Source of the DNA: Litorimonas taeanensis
Lineage (GTDB): Bacteria > Pseudomonadota > Alphaproteobacteria > Caulobacterales > Maricaulaceae
Direction: 5' to 3'
Length of the DNA: 64,000 nucleotides
NCBI RefSeq assembly: GCF_003634015.1
Contig: NZ_RBII01000001.1
Location: 186,001 to 250,000 of the forward strand
Shown here: one piece after another, positions 9,119-18,166 of the stretch
How the letters are laid out: each line of letters begins with the position of its first letter
How positions within the stretch are numbered: the first letter of the stretch is position 1
Made by a program: the position numbers and the translations under genes
Notes under the pieces: model-generated
Database searches by the model: none
What the model was told of the DNA's origin: nothing
The model's input: the letters and a program-made list of their open reading frames with translations, nothing else

Positions 9119-9748
9119 ATGAGTACAGCAATTCGTTGGTTAATCGGTATCCCTGTCGCGGCTTTTGTAACCGTAGCGTTATTTGTCTTGATGACAGTCC
9201 TTATTTCAGCTGAATTCGAACCGCAGGATAAAGTGAAAACAGCTAGCTTTGAAATCAACCCAAAGGTTGAAGACATCAAGGTTATCGAACGTGAAACTAA
9301 GGTTGATAAAGTTCAAAAAGTTGTCACTCCACCGCCACCGCCTATGATTGAGCGGGCGAAAGCTGATAAGCCGACAGAAGCCATTGCTTCACTTGAGGGC
9401 GCTATCCCAGATTTTGAGACGCCAAAAATTGACCGTCAATCCTTCAAAATTGCGGTGTCTGATCGTGACGCACAACCATTAGTTCGTATTCCGCCTATTA
9501 TGCCAACACGTGCTGAGAAATCTGGCCACTGTACAGTTCGCTTTGACGTGAGCCCAGAGGGTGCACCTTTTAATGTGGTTGCGACTTATTGTACGCAAAG
9601 CCTGTTTGAGCGAGCATCCGTTAAGTCTGTTCAAAAGTGGAAATATAACCCGAAAATCGTTGATGGCCGTTCAGTAGCGCGTTCTGGCGTTGAAAGTAAA
9701 ATTTCATTCCGTCTATCTGACGAGCGTGGACGTATTATTCCTGAATAA
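9119..9748 (+). CDS. tonB: TonB energy transducer
   Basis: A 209-residue protein with an N-terminal signal-anchor helix (about 7-32), a short linker with PPPPP at about 72-76, and a C-terminal TonB domain (about 125-205). That domain has the typical pattern: VRFDVSPEG, then a Trp-Lys-Tyr-Asn-Pro segment, then a final KISFRL strand. Its small size is typical of TonB2-type proteins with a short periplasmic span. It spans the periplasm to push TonB-dependent outer membrane transporters; none is encoded in this window. An AAAGG site lies just before the ATG. Confidence 0.92.
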   Translation: MSTAIRWLIGIPVAAFVTVALFVLMTVLISAEFEPQDKVKTASFEINPKVEDIKVIERETKVDKVQKVVTPPPPPMIERAKADKPTEAIASLEGAIPDFETPKIDRQSFKIAVSDRDAQPLVRIPPIMPTRAEKSGHCTVRFDVSPEGAPFNVVATYCTQSLFERASVKSVQKWKYNPKIVDGRSVARSGVESKISFRLSDERGRIIPE

Positions 9749-9766
9749 TCAGTTCGCTGATTATTC
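9743..9766 (+). other. UUCG-tetraloop hairpin overlapping the tonB stop codon
   Basis: A perfect 10-bp stem GAATAATCAG/CTGATTATTC closed by TTCG. The tonB TAA stop lies inside the left arm. There is no T-run, so it probably stabilises or delimits the mRNA 3' end rather than terminating it. Confidence 0.65.
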
Positions 9767-9829
9767 CCGGGGCAGGGTTTCTTGTCCCAAACCTTCCCTT
9801 TGCCTGTAACATTCTGGGCAAAGTTTATG

Positions 9830-9848
9830 TCGAAATCGCTGATTTCGA
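9830..9848 (+). other. RNA hairpin upstream of the Ton-operon TPR gene
   Basis: A perfect 8-bp stem TCGAAATC/GATTTCGA with a three-base loop, 25 bases before the TPR gene start. It is the second strong hairpin in the 125-base tonB-TPR spacer. Confidence 0.5.
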
Positions 9849-9873
9849 ATTTGATGAATTCTAGGAGCCTGTG

Positions 9874-11358
9874 ATGACTTCACTGACCAAAATGATCCGC
9901 AACGGTTTAAGCGCAAGTGCATTCGTTCTGATGAGCGCTGCCTTTGTTAGTGTGCCAGTGACGGCCTATGCCCAAGATGATGCTCAAACTGAAGGCCGTC
10001 AATTCTCTGCAAAATCTGGTGAGATGGTGAGTGCTGCTAATGAAATGATGACAGCCAATCAATTTCAGGCTGCGGTCTCAAAATTGAACGAAGCCTTAGC
10101 CCTTCCTGATTTGAACGCCTATGAGCGCTCCATCATTTATCAAGTTCAAGGTACAGCCTATTATGAATTAAATAATTATGGTTCCGCTATCACGGCCTTT
10201 GAAAATGCCATTAGTGCTGGCGGTTTATTGCCGAATGAGGCGTCTAGCCTTCGCGTCAATATTGCTCAGCTATTAATCGGTAATGGTCAGTTCGCTGAAG
10301 GCGCGCAAATGCTTGAAAACTATCTTGCTCGTGGCGGCCAAGAAAAACCGAAATATGTTGAATATATTACACAAGCTTGGGTTCAGGCTGAAAACTATAA
10401 TCGAGCTCTGCCATGGGCTGAAAAATGGTTTAATGCCGCAAGTCCCAAAGAGCGTAAGCATTTTGACCTATTGAACTTTCTTTACAATAATTTGGGCATG
10501 CCTGGGAAACAGGCAGATATTGTAAAGCAGATGATTAATCGCTGGCCTGAAGAGAAGCAGCTATGGGAAGCTTGGGCTTCGATGCTTGCGAATGGTGGCC
10601 GTGAACAAGAAGCGTTTGAAGTTACTAAGATGCTTTATATTGGCGGCGCTTTGACAACTGAGCAGGACTTGATGAAAGTCGTTCAGTATTACAGCTTTTA
10701 CGATATGCCTTTCCAAGCCGCTGAAATTTTGGAGCGTGAAATGTCTAATGGACGTATTCCACGTGATTCTGAAAAGATGGTACAGTTGTCTAATTTATTC
10801 CGTCAGGCACGTGAATATAAGCGCGCTATTCCAATCCTAGAGCAAGCGGCGTCGAGCTCGAACCAAGCAAAGCTTTATGCTGATTTAGGCGAAGCCCTTT
10901 ACAATGAAGGCGAATGTCAACGTGCAGAAGCGGCCTTTAAAGGGGCGATTGATCGCGGTTATGATGCGGGTAAATCTTGGATGTTAATTGCGACATGTCG
11001 ATATGAGGCGACGCAAAACCAAGAAAGCCTTTCTTGTGAGATGTCACCAGATCAGATGGCGAATGCGCCAATTACAAAAACACGCGCTTCTGCGGTTGAG
11101 GCTTTTTCTCAAGTGCCCTCAACATCACGTGAAAACCGGAACGCTAAAAAATGGATTTCTTTCATTCGCGCTGAACGAGATGCGTTTGACCGTCGTTGTG
11201 AATTTGAGAAGAATATTGAACGTGAACTTTGCTATCAGATGATCAAAGGCGCTTATGACAATGAAATCTTCGAAGGCGAGTTTAAGCTTGAAGACGAGAA
11301 CTGTCAGAGATTTAAAGCCGATTACGATGCAGCCTATATTGTGAAGACAACAGGTTAA
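9874..11358 (+). CDS. Exported TPR-repeat protein of the TonB2-type operon
   Basis: A 494-residue periplasmic protein with a signal peptide (about 1-32, ending AYAQ). Tetratricopeptide-like helical repeats fill about 45-390; the clearest lie around the YERSIIYQVQGTAYY and KLYADLGEALYNEGE segments. The C-terminal 90 residues contain several Cys. TPR proteins close TonB2 operons in Vibrio and are thought to assist the Ton complex, but the mechanism is unclear. A GTG lies one codon earlier at 9871; ATG 9874 is preferred because its AGGAG site is 6 bases away rather than 3. Confidence 0.86.
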   Translation: MTSLTKMIRNGLSASAFVLMSAAFVSVPVTAYAQDDAQTEGRQFSAKSGEMVSAANEMMTANQFQAAVSKLNEALALPDLNAYERSIIYQVQGTAYYELNNYGSAITAFENAISAGGLLPNEASSLRVNIAQLLIGNGQFAEGAQMLENYLARGGQEKPKYVEYITQAWVQAENYNRALPWAEKWFNAASPKERKHFDLLNFLYNNLGMPGKQADIVKQMINRWPEEKQLWEAWASMLANGGREQEAFEVTKMLYIGGALTTEQDLMKVVQYYSFYDMPFQAAEILEREMSNGRIPRDSEKMVQLSNLFRQAREYKRAIPILEQAASSSNQAKLYADLGEALYNEGECQRAEAAFKGAIDRGYDAGKSWMLIATCRYEATQNQESLSCEMSPDQMANAPITKTRASAVEAFSQVPSTSRENRNAKKWISFIRAERDAFDRRCEFEKNIERELCYQMIKGAYDNEIFEGEFKLEDENCQRFKADYDAAYIVKTTG

Positions 11359-11380
11359 GTCGATTTTGATCTTAGGTTTA

Positions 11381-11407
11381 AAACCCGGCTCTATGCCGGG
11401 TTTTTTT
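11381..11407 (+). terminator. Intrinsic terminator of the Ton operon
   Basis: AAACCCGGC/GCCGGGTTT stem with a five-base loop and a run of T, starting 22 bases after the TPR stop. It marks the 3' end of the seven-gene operon. Confidence 0.9.
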
Positions 11408-11516
11408 ATGCCTAAATTTTGCTGTGGCCTTATTTTCGGACTGTTCTATGTCAATAATAGGGGCCAATAATGGGGTTGGATATAGCGCGCTGATCAGGGC
11501 GCTTGTTATGTATCGT

Positions 11517-11554
11517 CCGTAGCACGCTATGGATTATAACCTAGAGTGCTACGG
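11517..11554. repeat. 9-bp inverted repeat in the gap before ptrB
   Basis: CCGTAGCAC (11517-11525) is mirrored as GTGCTACGG (11546-11554) across 20 bases. The 300-base gap between the two convergent units has no gene. There is no T-run, so it is not a classical terminator. Function unknown. Confidence 0.4.
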
Positions 11555-11665
11555 CCTATAAGAATACAATCCTACTTTATAGACCTTCATTCTTATGAGT
11601 TTTAGATATGACGGCTTAATAGAACGACCATGCGCATATCTATGGAAGTACAGTCACAACCTATA

Positions 11666-13807
11666 TTAGATTGAGGCTAATCCGACAGCTGATAAGGCAA
11701 ACGCATATTCTAATGCTGTTTCTTTCAAGGAGTCGTAACGGCCCGACTCGCCCTGATGCCCCGCTTCCATATTTGTTTTCAGCAATATAGGGGCGTTCCC
11801 AGTTTGATTGTCACGGAGCTTAGCGGCCCATTTGGCGGGCTCCCAATAAGTCACACGGGGATCCGTTAAGCCCGCCGTAATTAAGGTCGCGGGATAAGCC
11901 TGTTCTATCACTTGGTCATAAGGAGAATAGCTGAGAATTTGGTCATAAGCCGCCTCATCCTCTAATGGATTACCCCATTCTGGCCATTCTGGCGGGGTGA
12001 GGGGCAAGGATGTATCCGACATTGTGTTGAGAACATCGACGAATGGTACAGCGGCGATAGCCCCCGCAAACAAGTCTGGTGCTTGGTTGATAGCCGCGCC
12101 GACAAGCAATCCTCCAGCGGAGCCGCCATGGCAGACGATATGACCTTTTCGCGTATAGCCTAGGTCGCAAAGGGCGCGGCCGGTATCTATAAAATCGTTA
12201 AATGTATTTGTTTTCTTCTCTAATTTTCCATCTAAATACCATTGATACCCTTTGGCCATACCGCCTCGGATGTGTGCAATGGCAAAGATGAAACCCCGGT
12301 CAATCAAGGATAATATCGTTGTTCGAAAGGCTGCAGGAATGGTTATGCCATAAGAGCCATATCCATAAAGCAAGACCGGCGCACTCCCGTCGATAGGGGT
12401 GTTCTCGCGCCGTAAAACTGTCACCGGAACGTCAGCGCCATCACGAGCTGTGATGGAAAGTCGTTCTGTTTTATAATGGGTGACGTCATGACCGCTAGGG
12501 ACTTCTTGAGTTTTAACTAAAACGCGCTCTCGTGTTTCCATATCGTAGGCAAATATCTGCGCGGGTGTGGTTGGCGATGCGTAAGAAAAATAAAGCTGGG
12601 TAGTGTCATATTCATAACCAGACACAAGTCCGAGAGAATAGGCAGGCTCTGTCATTTCAATCACATGTTCTTCGCCATCTCGCATATCACGAATAACCAA
12701 GCGAGGTAGAGCATTTTCGCGTTCCAATCTGACAAGAAAATGACGAAAGCTTTCAACGCCAATTATCAATGTGCCGGGTTTATGCGGAATGAAAGGTTTC
12801 CATTCTGAGGCCGAGGAAGGCCCGTCGGCGACCATAATTTGAAAATCAACCGCACCATGGGCGTTGGTCAGAACATAGCTACGCCCGCCTTGATCCTGTA
12901 GGCTATACTCTAAATTTGGTGTGCGTTTAGCGAAGCAAATAGCCGGTTTTTCTGGGGCTGCGGCGTCTATTCTCCATGTTTCAGATGTCGTGTGGTTATG
13001 GGCGCTGATTTCAATATAACGCATATCGTCTGATGTACCGACGCTGACGAAGAACCCAGGATTGTCTTCTTTGTACACACAGACGGCTTGGGATTTGTCA
13101 TCAAAAATGTCCTGACGCATTACAGCGTGTGGGCGTTGATTTTCATCTCTTTCCACCCAAAATAATGTTCTTGAATTCGCCGCCCAAACCAAAGCGCCTG
13201 CGGCGCTATCTATCTTAGTTTTAATTACCTCGTTTGTGCCGTTTAGAGCGCGTACGCTAACTTGATAATTCTCTGATCCCTGACCATCAACGCCATAGGC
13301 TACCCATTTGTGATCGGGGCTGTGAGAAACTGCGCCGAGGTCGAAATAGGCAGGGTAGTTTTGGGAGAGATCTTCGGCATCTAATACGGTCTCGCTTTCG
13401 GCTAACAAAGCTTCCGTTAGGCGTAGGGCTTTCTCTGACTGATTTTTTGGAACGCGCGCATAAACGCCATGCTGATCCCCAGTCCGATAATAGTGGAAAT
13501 AGGCCCAACCTCCATCGGGTAATGGGGTGCTGGCGGCTTCAGGCTCTATTCGGGCTTTCATTTCGTCAAAAAGAGTCTCTTTTAGGGTGTCTAAAGGTGA
13601 AAGAACGGCTTCTGTATAGGCGTTTTCTGCCTCTAAATGGGCGCGAATGGCGTTGTCCAATTTTGACGGGTCTTGCATGACCGCTTGCCAATTCTCATCT
13701 TTCATCCACGCATAATCATCATGCCTGACACGTGATAATTGTTCAGTCCTTAAGGGTTTCTTTTCGGCAAAAGGGGGCTGGGTATTAGTTTGAAATATAG
13801 ACGCCAT
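11666..13807 (-). CDS. ptrB: Oligopeptidase B (S9A family)
   Basis: A 713-residue serine peptidase that cleaves short peptides after Arg or Lys. The N-terminal beta-propeller (about 80-410) caps the C-terminal hydrolase domain. Catalytic residues are Ser563 in GGSAGG, Asp649 in TDPRVTYWEP and His684 in GHQGESGR, the exact oligopeptidase B pattern. No signal peptide, so cytoplasmic. A TTG three codons upstream (13816) is possible, but the ATG at 13807 is the better start. It is divergent from the DUF2336 gene. Confidence 0.93.
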   Translation of the reverse strand: MASIFQTNTQPPFAEKKPLRTEQLSRVRHDDYAWMKDENWQAVMQDPSKLDNAIRAHLEAENAYTEAVLSPLDTLKETLFDEMKARIEPEAASTPLPDGGWAYFHYYRTGDQHGVYARVPKNQSEKALRLTEALLAESETVLDAEDLSQNYPAYFDLGAVSHSPDHKWVAYGVDGQGSENYQVSVRALNGTNEVIKTKIDSAAGALVWAANSRTLFWVERDENQRPHAVMRQDIFDDKSQAVCVYKEDNPGFFVSVGTSDDMRYIEISAHNHTTSETWRIDAAAPEKPAICFAKRTPNLEYSLQDQGGRSYVLTNAHGAVDFQIMVADGPSSASEWKPFIPHKPGTLIIGVESFRHFLVRLERENALPRLVIRDMRDGEEHVIEMTEPAYSLGLVSGYEYDTTQLYFSYASPTTPAQIFAYDMETRERVLVKTQEVPSGHDVTHYKTERLSITARDGADVPVTVLRRENTPIDGSAPVLLYGYGSYGITIPAAFRTTILSLIDRGFIFAIAHIRGGMAKGYQWYLDGKLEKKTNTFNDFIDTGRALCDLGYTRKGHIVCHGGSAGGLLVGAAINQAPDLFAGAIAAVPFVDVLNTMSDTSLPLTPPEWPEWGNPLEDEAAYDQILSYSPYDQVIEQAYPATLITAGLTDPRVTYWEPAKWAAKLRDNQTGNAPILLKTNMEAGHQGESGRYDSLKETALEYAFALSAVGLASI

Positions 13808-14038
13808 GAATATCAACTTACTTTGGGCTAGGGCTACTGAACGGCCTAAACAATAGGGTGGGGGCCTTCAACTGACAAACAAGTGTCTGGCTGTCATTTT
13901 GTTTTCATCAATCTGGCCTTTGTGGACGAGATTGCGCGGAATTGAAATATTGCCAGTAAAAGTCACGCTTGGTTAACGCTCTTTGTTTAGATATTGCTGG
14001 AAACGGCCCCATTTGACGGAGCGAAGGAGCACGCCTTT

Positions 14039-15298
14039 ATGGTCGCAATGCCAGCACAATCAAGAAAAATGCGGGGCGAAGACCCGCTTCCCGCTCTTGA
14101 CCCTATCCTAGAGGATGACACTGTCGACAGTAGCGTGGCTACGCGCCGGCAATTGGTAAAGCGTTTGGCGGATGTGATTTGTATTCCATCAAGCCAACTT
14201 ACCCCCCAAGAGCGCCATATGGCGGGAGATGTTCTGGTCGAGCTGTTACGTGATGCAGATATAGAGTTACGTGAAGGCGTTGCCAAACGCATTGTCATGC
14301 TAAATGAGGCCCCGCGCACAATTTTGGTTATTTTGGCAAAAGATGATATTCGTGTCGCAAAACACATTCTTGAAAACTCTCTGTCTTTGACGGATTCTGA
14401 TTTGATACAGATTTCCAAGACAGTTTCGAGCGAGCATCGAAAAGTTATCGCACATAGACGAAAGCTCTCTGACTCGGTTGTCGATTCGCTCGTTCAGTTC
14501 TTAGAAGACGACGTAGTGACGGTTCTACTCAAAAATATGGGGGCGTCTTTCAGTGAAACAGCCTTGCAGAGAATTTTGACGATTTCGCGCAATGAAACAC
14601 ATTTCATTCCGTTGTTGAACCGCCGCGAAGAATTGCGGCCTTCACATGGCTTAACGATGTTTTGGTGGGCTGATGGCCCGACACGAAAGAAAATATTAGC
14701 CCGCTTTGGCGTGTCTCGTTCAGTACTGCAGGAGAGCTGCGCAGATTTATTCCCTCGCGCCGCGGCTGATGGGTGGCAAGATGCAGGGGTACGAAAAGCC
14801 TTGCAATTCGTCGAACGACGCCAACGCAACCGCGCCGCGATTGCGCGGAATGAACATGGCGGGTTAGAACAGGTAATCGAAGCCGCAGCCGAGAATGGCC
14901 TTGACCCACATCTAACCGAAGAAATTTCCTATATGTCGGGTGTTAAGCCTGCCACCGGCGCGCAAATTCTGACGGATGAGGGCGGAGAAGGTATTGCCGT
15001 TTTGTGTAAGTCTACGGGTTTAAAACGTGAAATGGTTGAGAAATTATGGGCGGCCCTACGTCGCCCTGCTATGGATGAGGCTGGCGAGGTGCACCCTTCA
15101 TTACGCCGAGTTATTGAAGCCTATGACTCAATTTCGACGGATAAAGCCCAGACGGTTTTAAGATATTGGAACTGGTCATTGACGTCATCTTTAAACAAAG
15201 ATGTGCTCCGTTATATTCGCGATGGCGTGATTCCTCGCGAGGAAGAACACGGCGCAGCGGCTATCACAGCAGCGCTTGTCTTTGGGCATCGTCGATAA
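14039..15298 (+). CDS. DUF2336 domain-containing protein
   Basis: A 419-residue protein of a family largely confined to alphaproteobacteria. The sequence is mostly helical with HEAT-like alternation: LVELLRDADIELREGVAKRI is a typical repeat, followed by EDDVVTVLLKN and similar. No catalytic motif or signal peptide is visible. The molecular role of DUF2336 is not established. I place the start at ATG 14039, with AAGGAG 9 bases upstream; an in-frame TTG at 13994 has no ribosome site. It is divergent from ptrB and 160 bases upstream of the Mrp operon on the same strand. Confidence 0.85.
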   Translation: MVAMPAQSRKMRGEDPLPALDPILEDDTVDSSVATRRQLVKRLADVICIPSSQLTPQERHMAGDVLVELLRDADIELREGVAKRIVMLNEAPRTILVILAKDDIRVAKHILENSLSLTDSDLIQISKTVSSEHRKVIAHRRKLSDSVVDSLVQFLEDDVVTVLLKNMGASFSETALQRILTISRNETHFIPLLNRREELRPSHGLTMFWWADGPTRKKILARFGVSRSVLQESCADLFPRAAADGWQDAGVRKALQFVERRQRNRAAIARNEHGGLEQVIEAAAENGLDPHLTEEISYMSGVKPATGAQILTDEGGEGIAVLCKSTGLKREMVEKLWAALRRPAMDEAGEVHPSLRRVIEAYDSISTDKAQTVLRYWNWSLTSSLNKDVLRYIRDGVIPREEEHGAAAITAALVFGHRR

Positions 15299-15460
15299 AC
15301 CTATCACCCAAGGGTTATTCTGCAATAATCCACAAAACATTTCGCCAAGATTTGGGGCTTTTACCTTTTAATACAGGGTTAAGCCCGTTATGACTTCTGC
15401 AAACAGCAATCTCTTCGCGTAAGACGAAGGATTCGAGAATTGGGTAGGAGCGTCAATCGC

Positions 15461-15985
15461 GTGTTACGATTTAGTCTCGTATTAGCTTTGGCATTAGCAG
15501 CGACGTGGTTGACCCTTTCTGGGTACTTCACTGGAATGCTATTGACCTTGGGTGTTATTTCCATCGTCTTTGTTTCGGCGATGTCTGCGCGTATGCGTCT
15601 CACCGATAATGAAACGGCCCCCTATCTGATGATCCCTCAAACTTTAGCCTATTTTGTCTGGCTTTTCGTGGAAATCGTTAAAGCGAATGTTCAGGTGGTG
15701 AAAGCTGTCTTGCGCCCAGATATGGAAGTGTCACCGACATTAACAAAAATTCCATTACCACAAAAAAATGATCTCAGCCGCGTTGTTTTTGCTAACTCCA
15801 TTACGCTGACGCCGGGGACAGTGAGTGTGATGATGGATGACGATCATATTTTAGTTCATGCTTTGCTGAATGAAATGAGTGCTCCTGAAGATTTTTCTGA
15901 AATGAGCGAGAGGGCGGCTTGGGCCGCGGGCGAAAATCTGCCTCCGTTGAGCGCCCCTAACTCAAGTGATGGAGCGACGTCATGA
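15461..15985 (+). CDS. mnhE: Na+/H+ antiporter subunit E (MrpE/MnhE)
   Basis: A 174-residue membrane protein and first gene of the Mrp-like operon. Two N-terminal transmembrane segments (about 4-45), then the MnhE signature YFVWLFVEIVKANVQVVKAVL and a cytoplasmic domain with NSITLTPGTVSV. MrpE supports complex assembly. The start is GTG 15461, with TAGGAG about 10 bases upstream; an in-frame TTG at 15440 lies upstream of that site. The stop overlaps the mnhF start by four bases, indicating translational coupling. Confidence 0.9.
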   Translation: MLRFSLVLALALAATWLTLSGYFTGMLLTLGVISIVFVSAMSARMRLTDNETAPYLMIPQTLAYFVWLFVEIVKANVQVVKAVLRPDMEVSPTLTKIPLPQKNDLSRVVFANSITLTPGTVSVMMDDDHILVHALLNEMSAPEDFSEMSERAAWAAGENLPPLSAPNSSDGATS

Positions 15986-16296
15986 GCGTGGCCTTGGGAT
16001 ATGTTTATCTAGGAACTGCCCTCTTAATAATCTTGTCTATGGTGTTTATGCTTGTGCGGTTAATTGGCGGTCCAACATTATATGACCGTCTATTGGCGGT
16101 GAATGCCTTTGGTACAAAAACTGTTTTGTTTTTATGTGTGTTCTGCTTCATCATTGATCGTCCTGACGGAGTAGATATTGCGATACTTTATGCTTTGATG
16201 AATTTTATCGCCACAATCGCGGTGCTGAAATTCTTTAATTACAAAGCTTTGAATGTCGGATTGATGCGTAAAGAGAGTGCGGAGGTTGAGAAATGA
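15982..16296 (+). CDS. mnhF: Na+/H+ antiporter subunit F (MrpF/MnhF)
   Basis: A 104-residue hydrophobic protein with three transmembrane segments and the family core RLIGGPTLYDRLLAVN plus an acidic DGVDIAILYALMNF helix. Overlaps of 4 bases at both ends show tight coupling. MrpF is a small membrane subunit of the hetero-oligomeric cation/proton antiporter. Confidence 0.93.
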   Translation: MSVALGYVYLGTALLIILSMVFMLVRLIGGPTLYDRLLAVNAFGTKTVLFLCVFCFIIDRPDGVDIAILYALMNFIATIAVLKFFNYKALNVGLMRKESAEVEK

Positions 16297-16709
16297 GCCT
16301 CTTTGTAACTATCATGGCAGCGGCCCCAGCTGCTGCAGAGCATTATGTTGCTTCGGGTCCAACAATTGATTGGTTGGCACTTTTGCGCTTTGTTGGAACG
16401 GTTCTTTCGCTTGCGGGAGGTTTGTTCTTTGTTATGGCGGGCACGATTGGCGTTATTCGCTTACCCGATTTTTATACACGCTTACATGCCGCAGGTATGA
16501 CCGATACATTAGGGGCTGAATTAATTCTTCTGGGCTTAATTATTCAAAGCGGATTTTCACAAATGTCGCTGAAGTTATTACTCGTGGCATTCTTCTTGTT
16601 AGTGACTAGTCCAACCGCGACACATGCAATTGCTCATGCGGCCTATAAAAGTGGGCTAGAGCCATTTTTAGGCAAGTTTAAAGCCCCTGATTTGGACGAG
16701 GAGGTCTAA
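16293..16709 (+). CDS. mnhG: Na+/H+ antiporter subunit G (MrpG/MnhG)
   Basis: A 138-residue protein with three transmembrane segments. The MrpG signature GTIGVIRLPDFYTRLHAAG is followed by DTLGAELILLGLI and a SPTATHAIAHAAY ending. The N-terminal 25 residues form an extra Ala-rich, periplasm-facing stretch. It overlaps mnhF by four bases and abuts the next gene directly. Confidence 0.93.
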   Translation: MSLFVTIMAAAPAAAEHYVASGPTIDWLALLRFVGTVLSLAGGLFFVMAGTIGVIRLPDFYTRLHAAGMTDTLGAELILLGLIIQSGFSQMSLKLLLVAFFLLVTSPTATHAIAHAAYKSGLEPFLGKFKAPDLDEEV

Positions 16710-17681
16710 ATGTTCGCCGCGTCTGCTTCCTTTATGCCCCCTACAATTTTGATTGATATTGCCCTGATGGCAATTCTTGTGATTGTGGCGTTTGCGATTG
16801 TTCGCATGCGAAGCCTCTTTGGCATCGTGATGCTACAAGGTGTTTATAGTCTCGTCTGTGCTGCGTGGTTTGTTAATCTCGATGCGGTTGATGTGGCCTT
16901 TACCGAAGCGGCGGTTGGCGCTGGCGTGTCGACGGTACTTATGCTGTCTGCCATGTTACTCGCGGATAGAAAATCTGCTCCTGTTCCGATTTCCCGGCAA
17001 TGGGGCCCTTTACTTGTTTGTATATTTGCAGGCGCCGCCATGTTTTATGCCATTGGTGATATGCCAGCTTATGGCGATGCCTATTCAGCGGCGAATAGCT
17101 ATGTTGGGATTGATTACATGGCCAAGACGGCGGAAGATATTAAGATCCCAAATGTCGTAACAGCTGTTTTAGCAAGCTTTCGTGGTTATGATACATTTGG
17201 CGAGGCTGTCGTGATTTTCTCTGCGGGGCTAGGTGTGCTTTTGCTCTTGGGCTTGAACGGCAATGCAGGCCGTTGGGTCGCGACCCCTAATGGTCAGAAA
17301 ATTTCAGATACGTCTGCCCCTGCGGCGCAAGTAGCAGAAAAAACCACTGTCGAAGCTGGCGCTCCCGAAGCCACTGTACAGAAAACGCCAACACCTCAGC
17401 CGGGACGTTTAATCAAAGATGTACCCGTATCTGTCGCCTCATCTGCGCCGGTAAAAAAAGTGGCTGTTAAGAAGCCCGCGGCCAAGCCAAGTGCAAAGAA
17501 AGCTACGGCGAAAAAGGCGGCTGTATCTAAGGCTCCTGCTAAATCTAAGGCTCCTGCTAAAAAGGCACCTGCCCAAAAAGCGGCTGTGAAAAAAACGGTC
17601 GCTAAGAAAGCGACAACGGCACCCGCTAAAAAGCGGGGGCGTCCGCCGAAAGCTAAACCAGAATCAGGAGGGAAAGCCTAA
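16710..17681 (+). CDS. DUF4040 antiporter subunit (MrpA C-terminal equivalent) with histone-H1-like tail
   Basis: A 323-residue protein. Residues 1-190 hold about six transmembrane segments of the DUF4040 and MrpB-like domains, including the FRGYDTFGEAVVIFSAGLG motif. This corresponds to the C-terminal part of a full-length MrpA, here a separate gene. Residues 200-323 form an Ala/Lys/Pro-rich low-complexity tail that ends with an AT-hook-like KRGRPPK. Such tails are typical of histone-H1-like DNA-binding proteins and unusual on a transporter. It abuts mnhG, and its TAA overlaps the next ATG (TAATG). The function of the tail is unknown. Confidence 0.88.
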   Translation: MFAASASFMPPTILIDIALMAILVIVAFAIVRMRSLFGIVMLQGVYSLVCAAWFVNLDAVDVAFTEAAVGAGVSTVLMLSAMLLADRKSAPVPISRQWGPLLVCIFAGAAMFYAIGDMPAYGDAYSAANSYVGIDYMAKTAEDIKIPNVVTAVLASFRGYDTFGEAVVIFSAGLGVLLLLGLNGNAGRWVATPNGQKISDTSAPAAQVAEKTTVEAGAPEATVQKTPTPQPGRLIKDVPVSVASSAPVKKVAVKKPAAKPSAKKATAKKAAVSKAPAKSKAPAKKAPAQKAAVKKTVAKKATTAPAKKRGRPPKAKPESGGKA

Positions 17682-18166
17682 TGCCTGATTTAAAATCGAA
17701 ACCAGAGCCGCAACATTTAAGCCGGGTTGGTGATCCCCACGTGGTTTTACGAGTTGTCTCTAAATTCTTGATACCACTTATCGCGCTATTTGCTCTATAT
17801 GTTCAGTTTCATGGGGATTATGGGCCCGGGGGGGGCTTTCAAGCAGGTGTCATTTTAGCGGCCTCTGTCATTTTATATGCGCTTATTTTTGGATTAGATG
17901 CAGCAAAAGCGGCTTTCCCGCCTTCATGGATTCGCATTGGCATGACCTTAGGTGTGCTGCTTTATGGCGGGACAGGCGTTGTGGCTTGGTTCTTGGGCGG
18001 TGAATTTTTAAATTACAGCGTATTGGCGCATGACCCAAGTCATGGTCAACATTACGGAATTTTGGTGATTGAATTGGGCGTTCTGGTAACTGTGACGACG
18101 GTTATGATTGCTATCTTCTATGCTTTTGGCTCCAGACAACCTGAAACATCGGAGGATGATTGGTAA
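17681..18166 (+). CDS. mnhB: Na+/H+ antiporter subunit B (MrpB/MnhB)
   Basis: A 161-residue membrane protein with four transmembrane segments. The MnhB signature FHGDYGPGGGFQAGVI is at about 46-61, followed by hydrophobic helices and a short acidic C-terminus. It starts and ends with TAATG overlaps, so it is translationally coupled to both neighbours. Confidence 0.93.
   Translation: MPDLKSKPEPQHLSRVGDPHVVLRVVSKFLIPLIALFALYVQFHGDYGPGGGFQAGVILAASVILYALIFGLDAAKAAFPPSWIRIGMTLGVLLYGGTGVVAWFLGGEFLNYSVLAHDPSHGQHYGILVIELGVLVTVTTVMIAIFYAFGSRQPETSEDDW

Noticed and set aside
15166-15393. Plus-strand open frame between DUF2336 and mnhE
   Set aside because: Overlaps the DUF2336 gene in another frame, and composition is unlike a protein.
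17450-17680. Separate histone-H1-like gene
   Set aside because: The Lys/Ala-rich part is in frame with the DUF4040 membrane domain with no internal start and ribosome site; it reads as a tail of the same protein.
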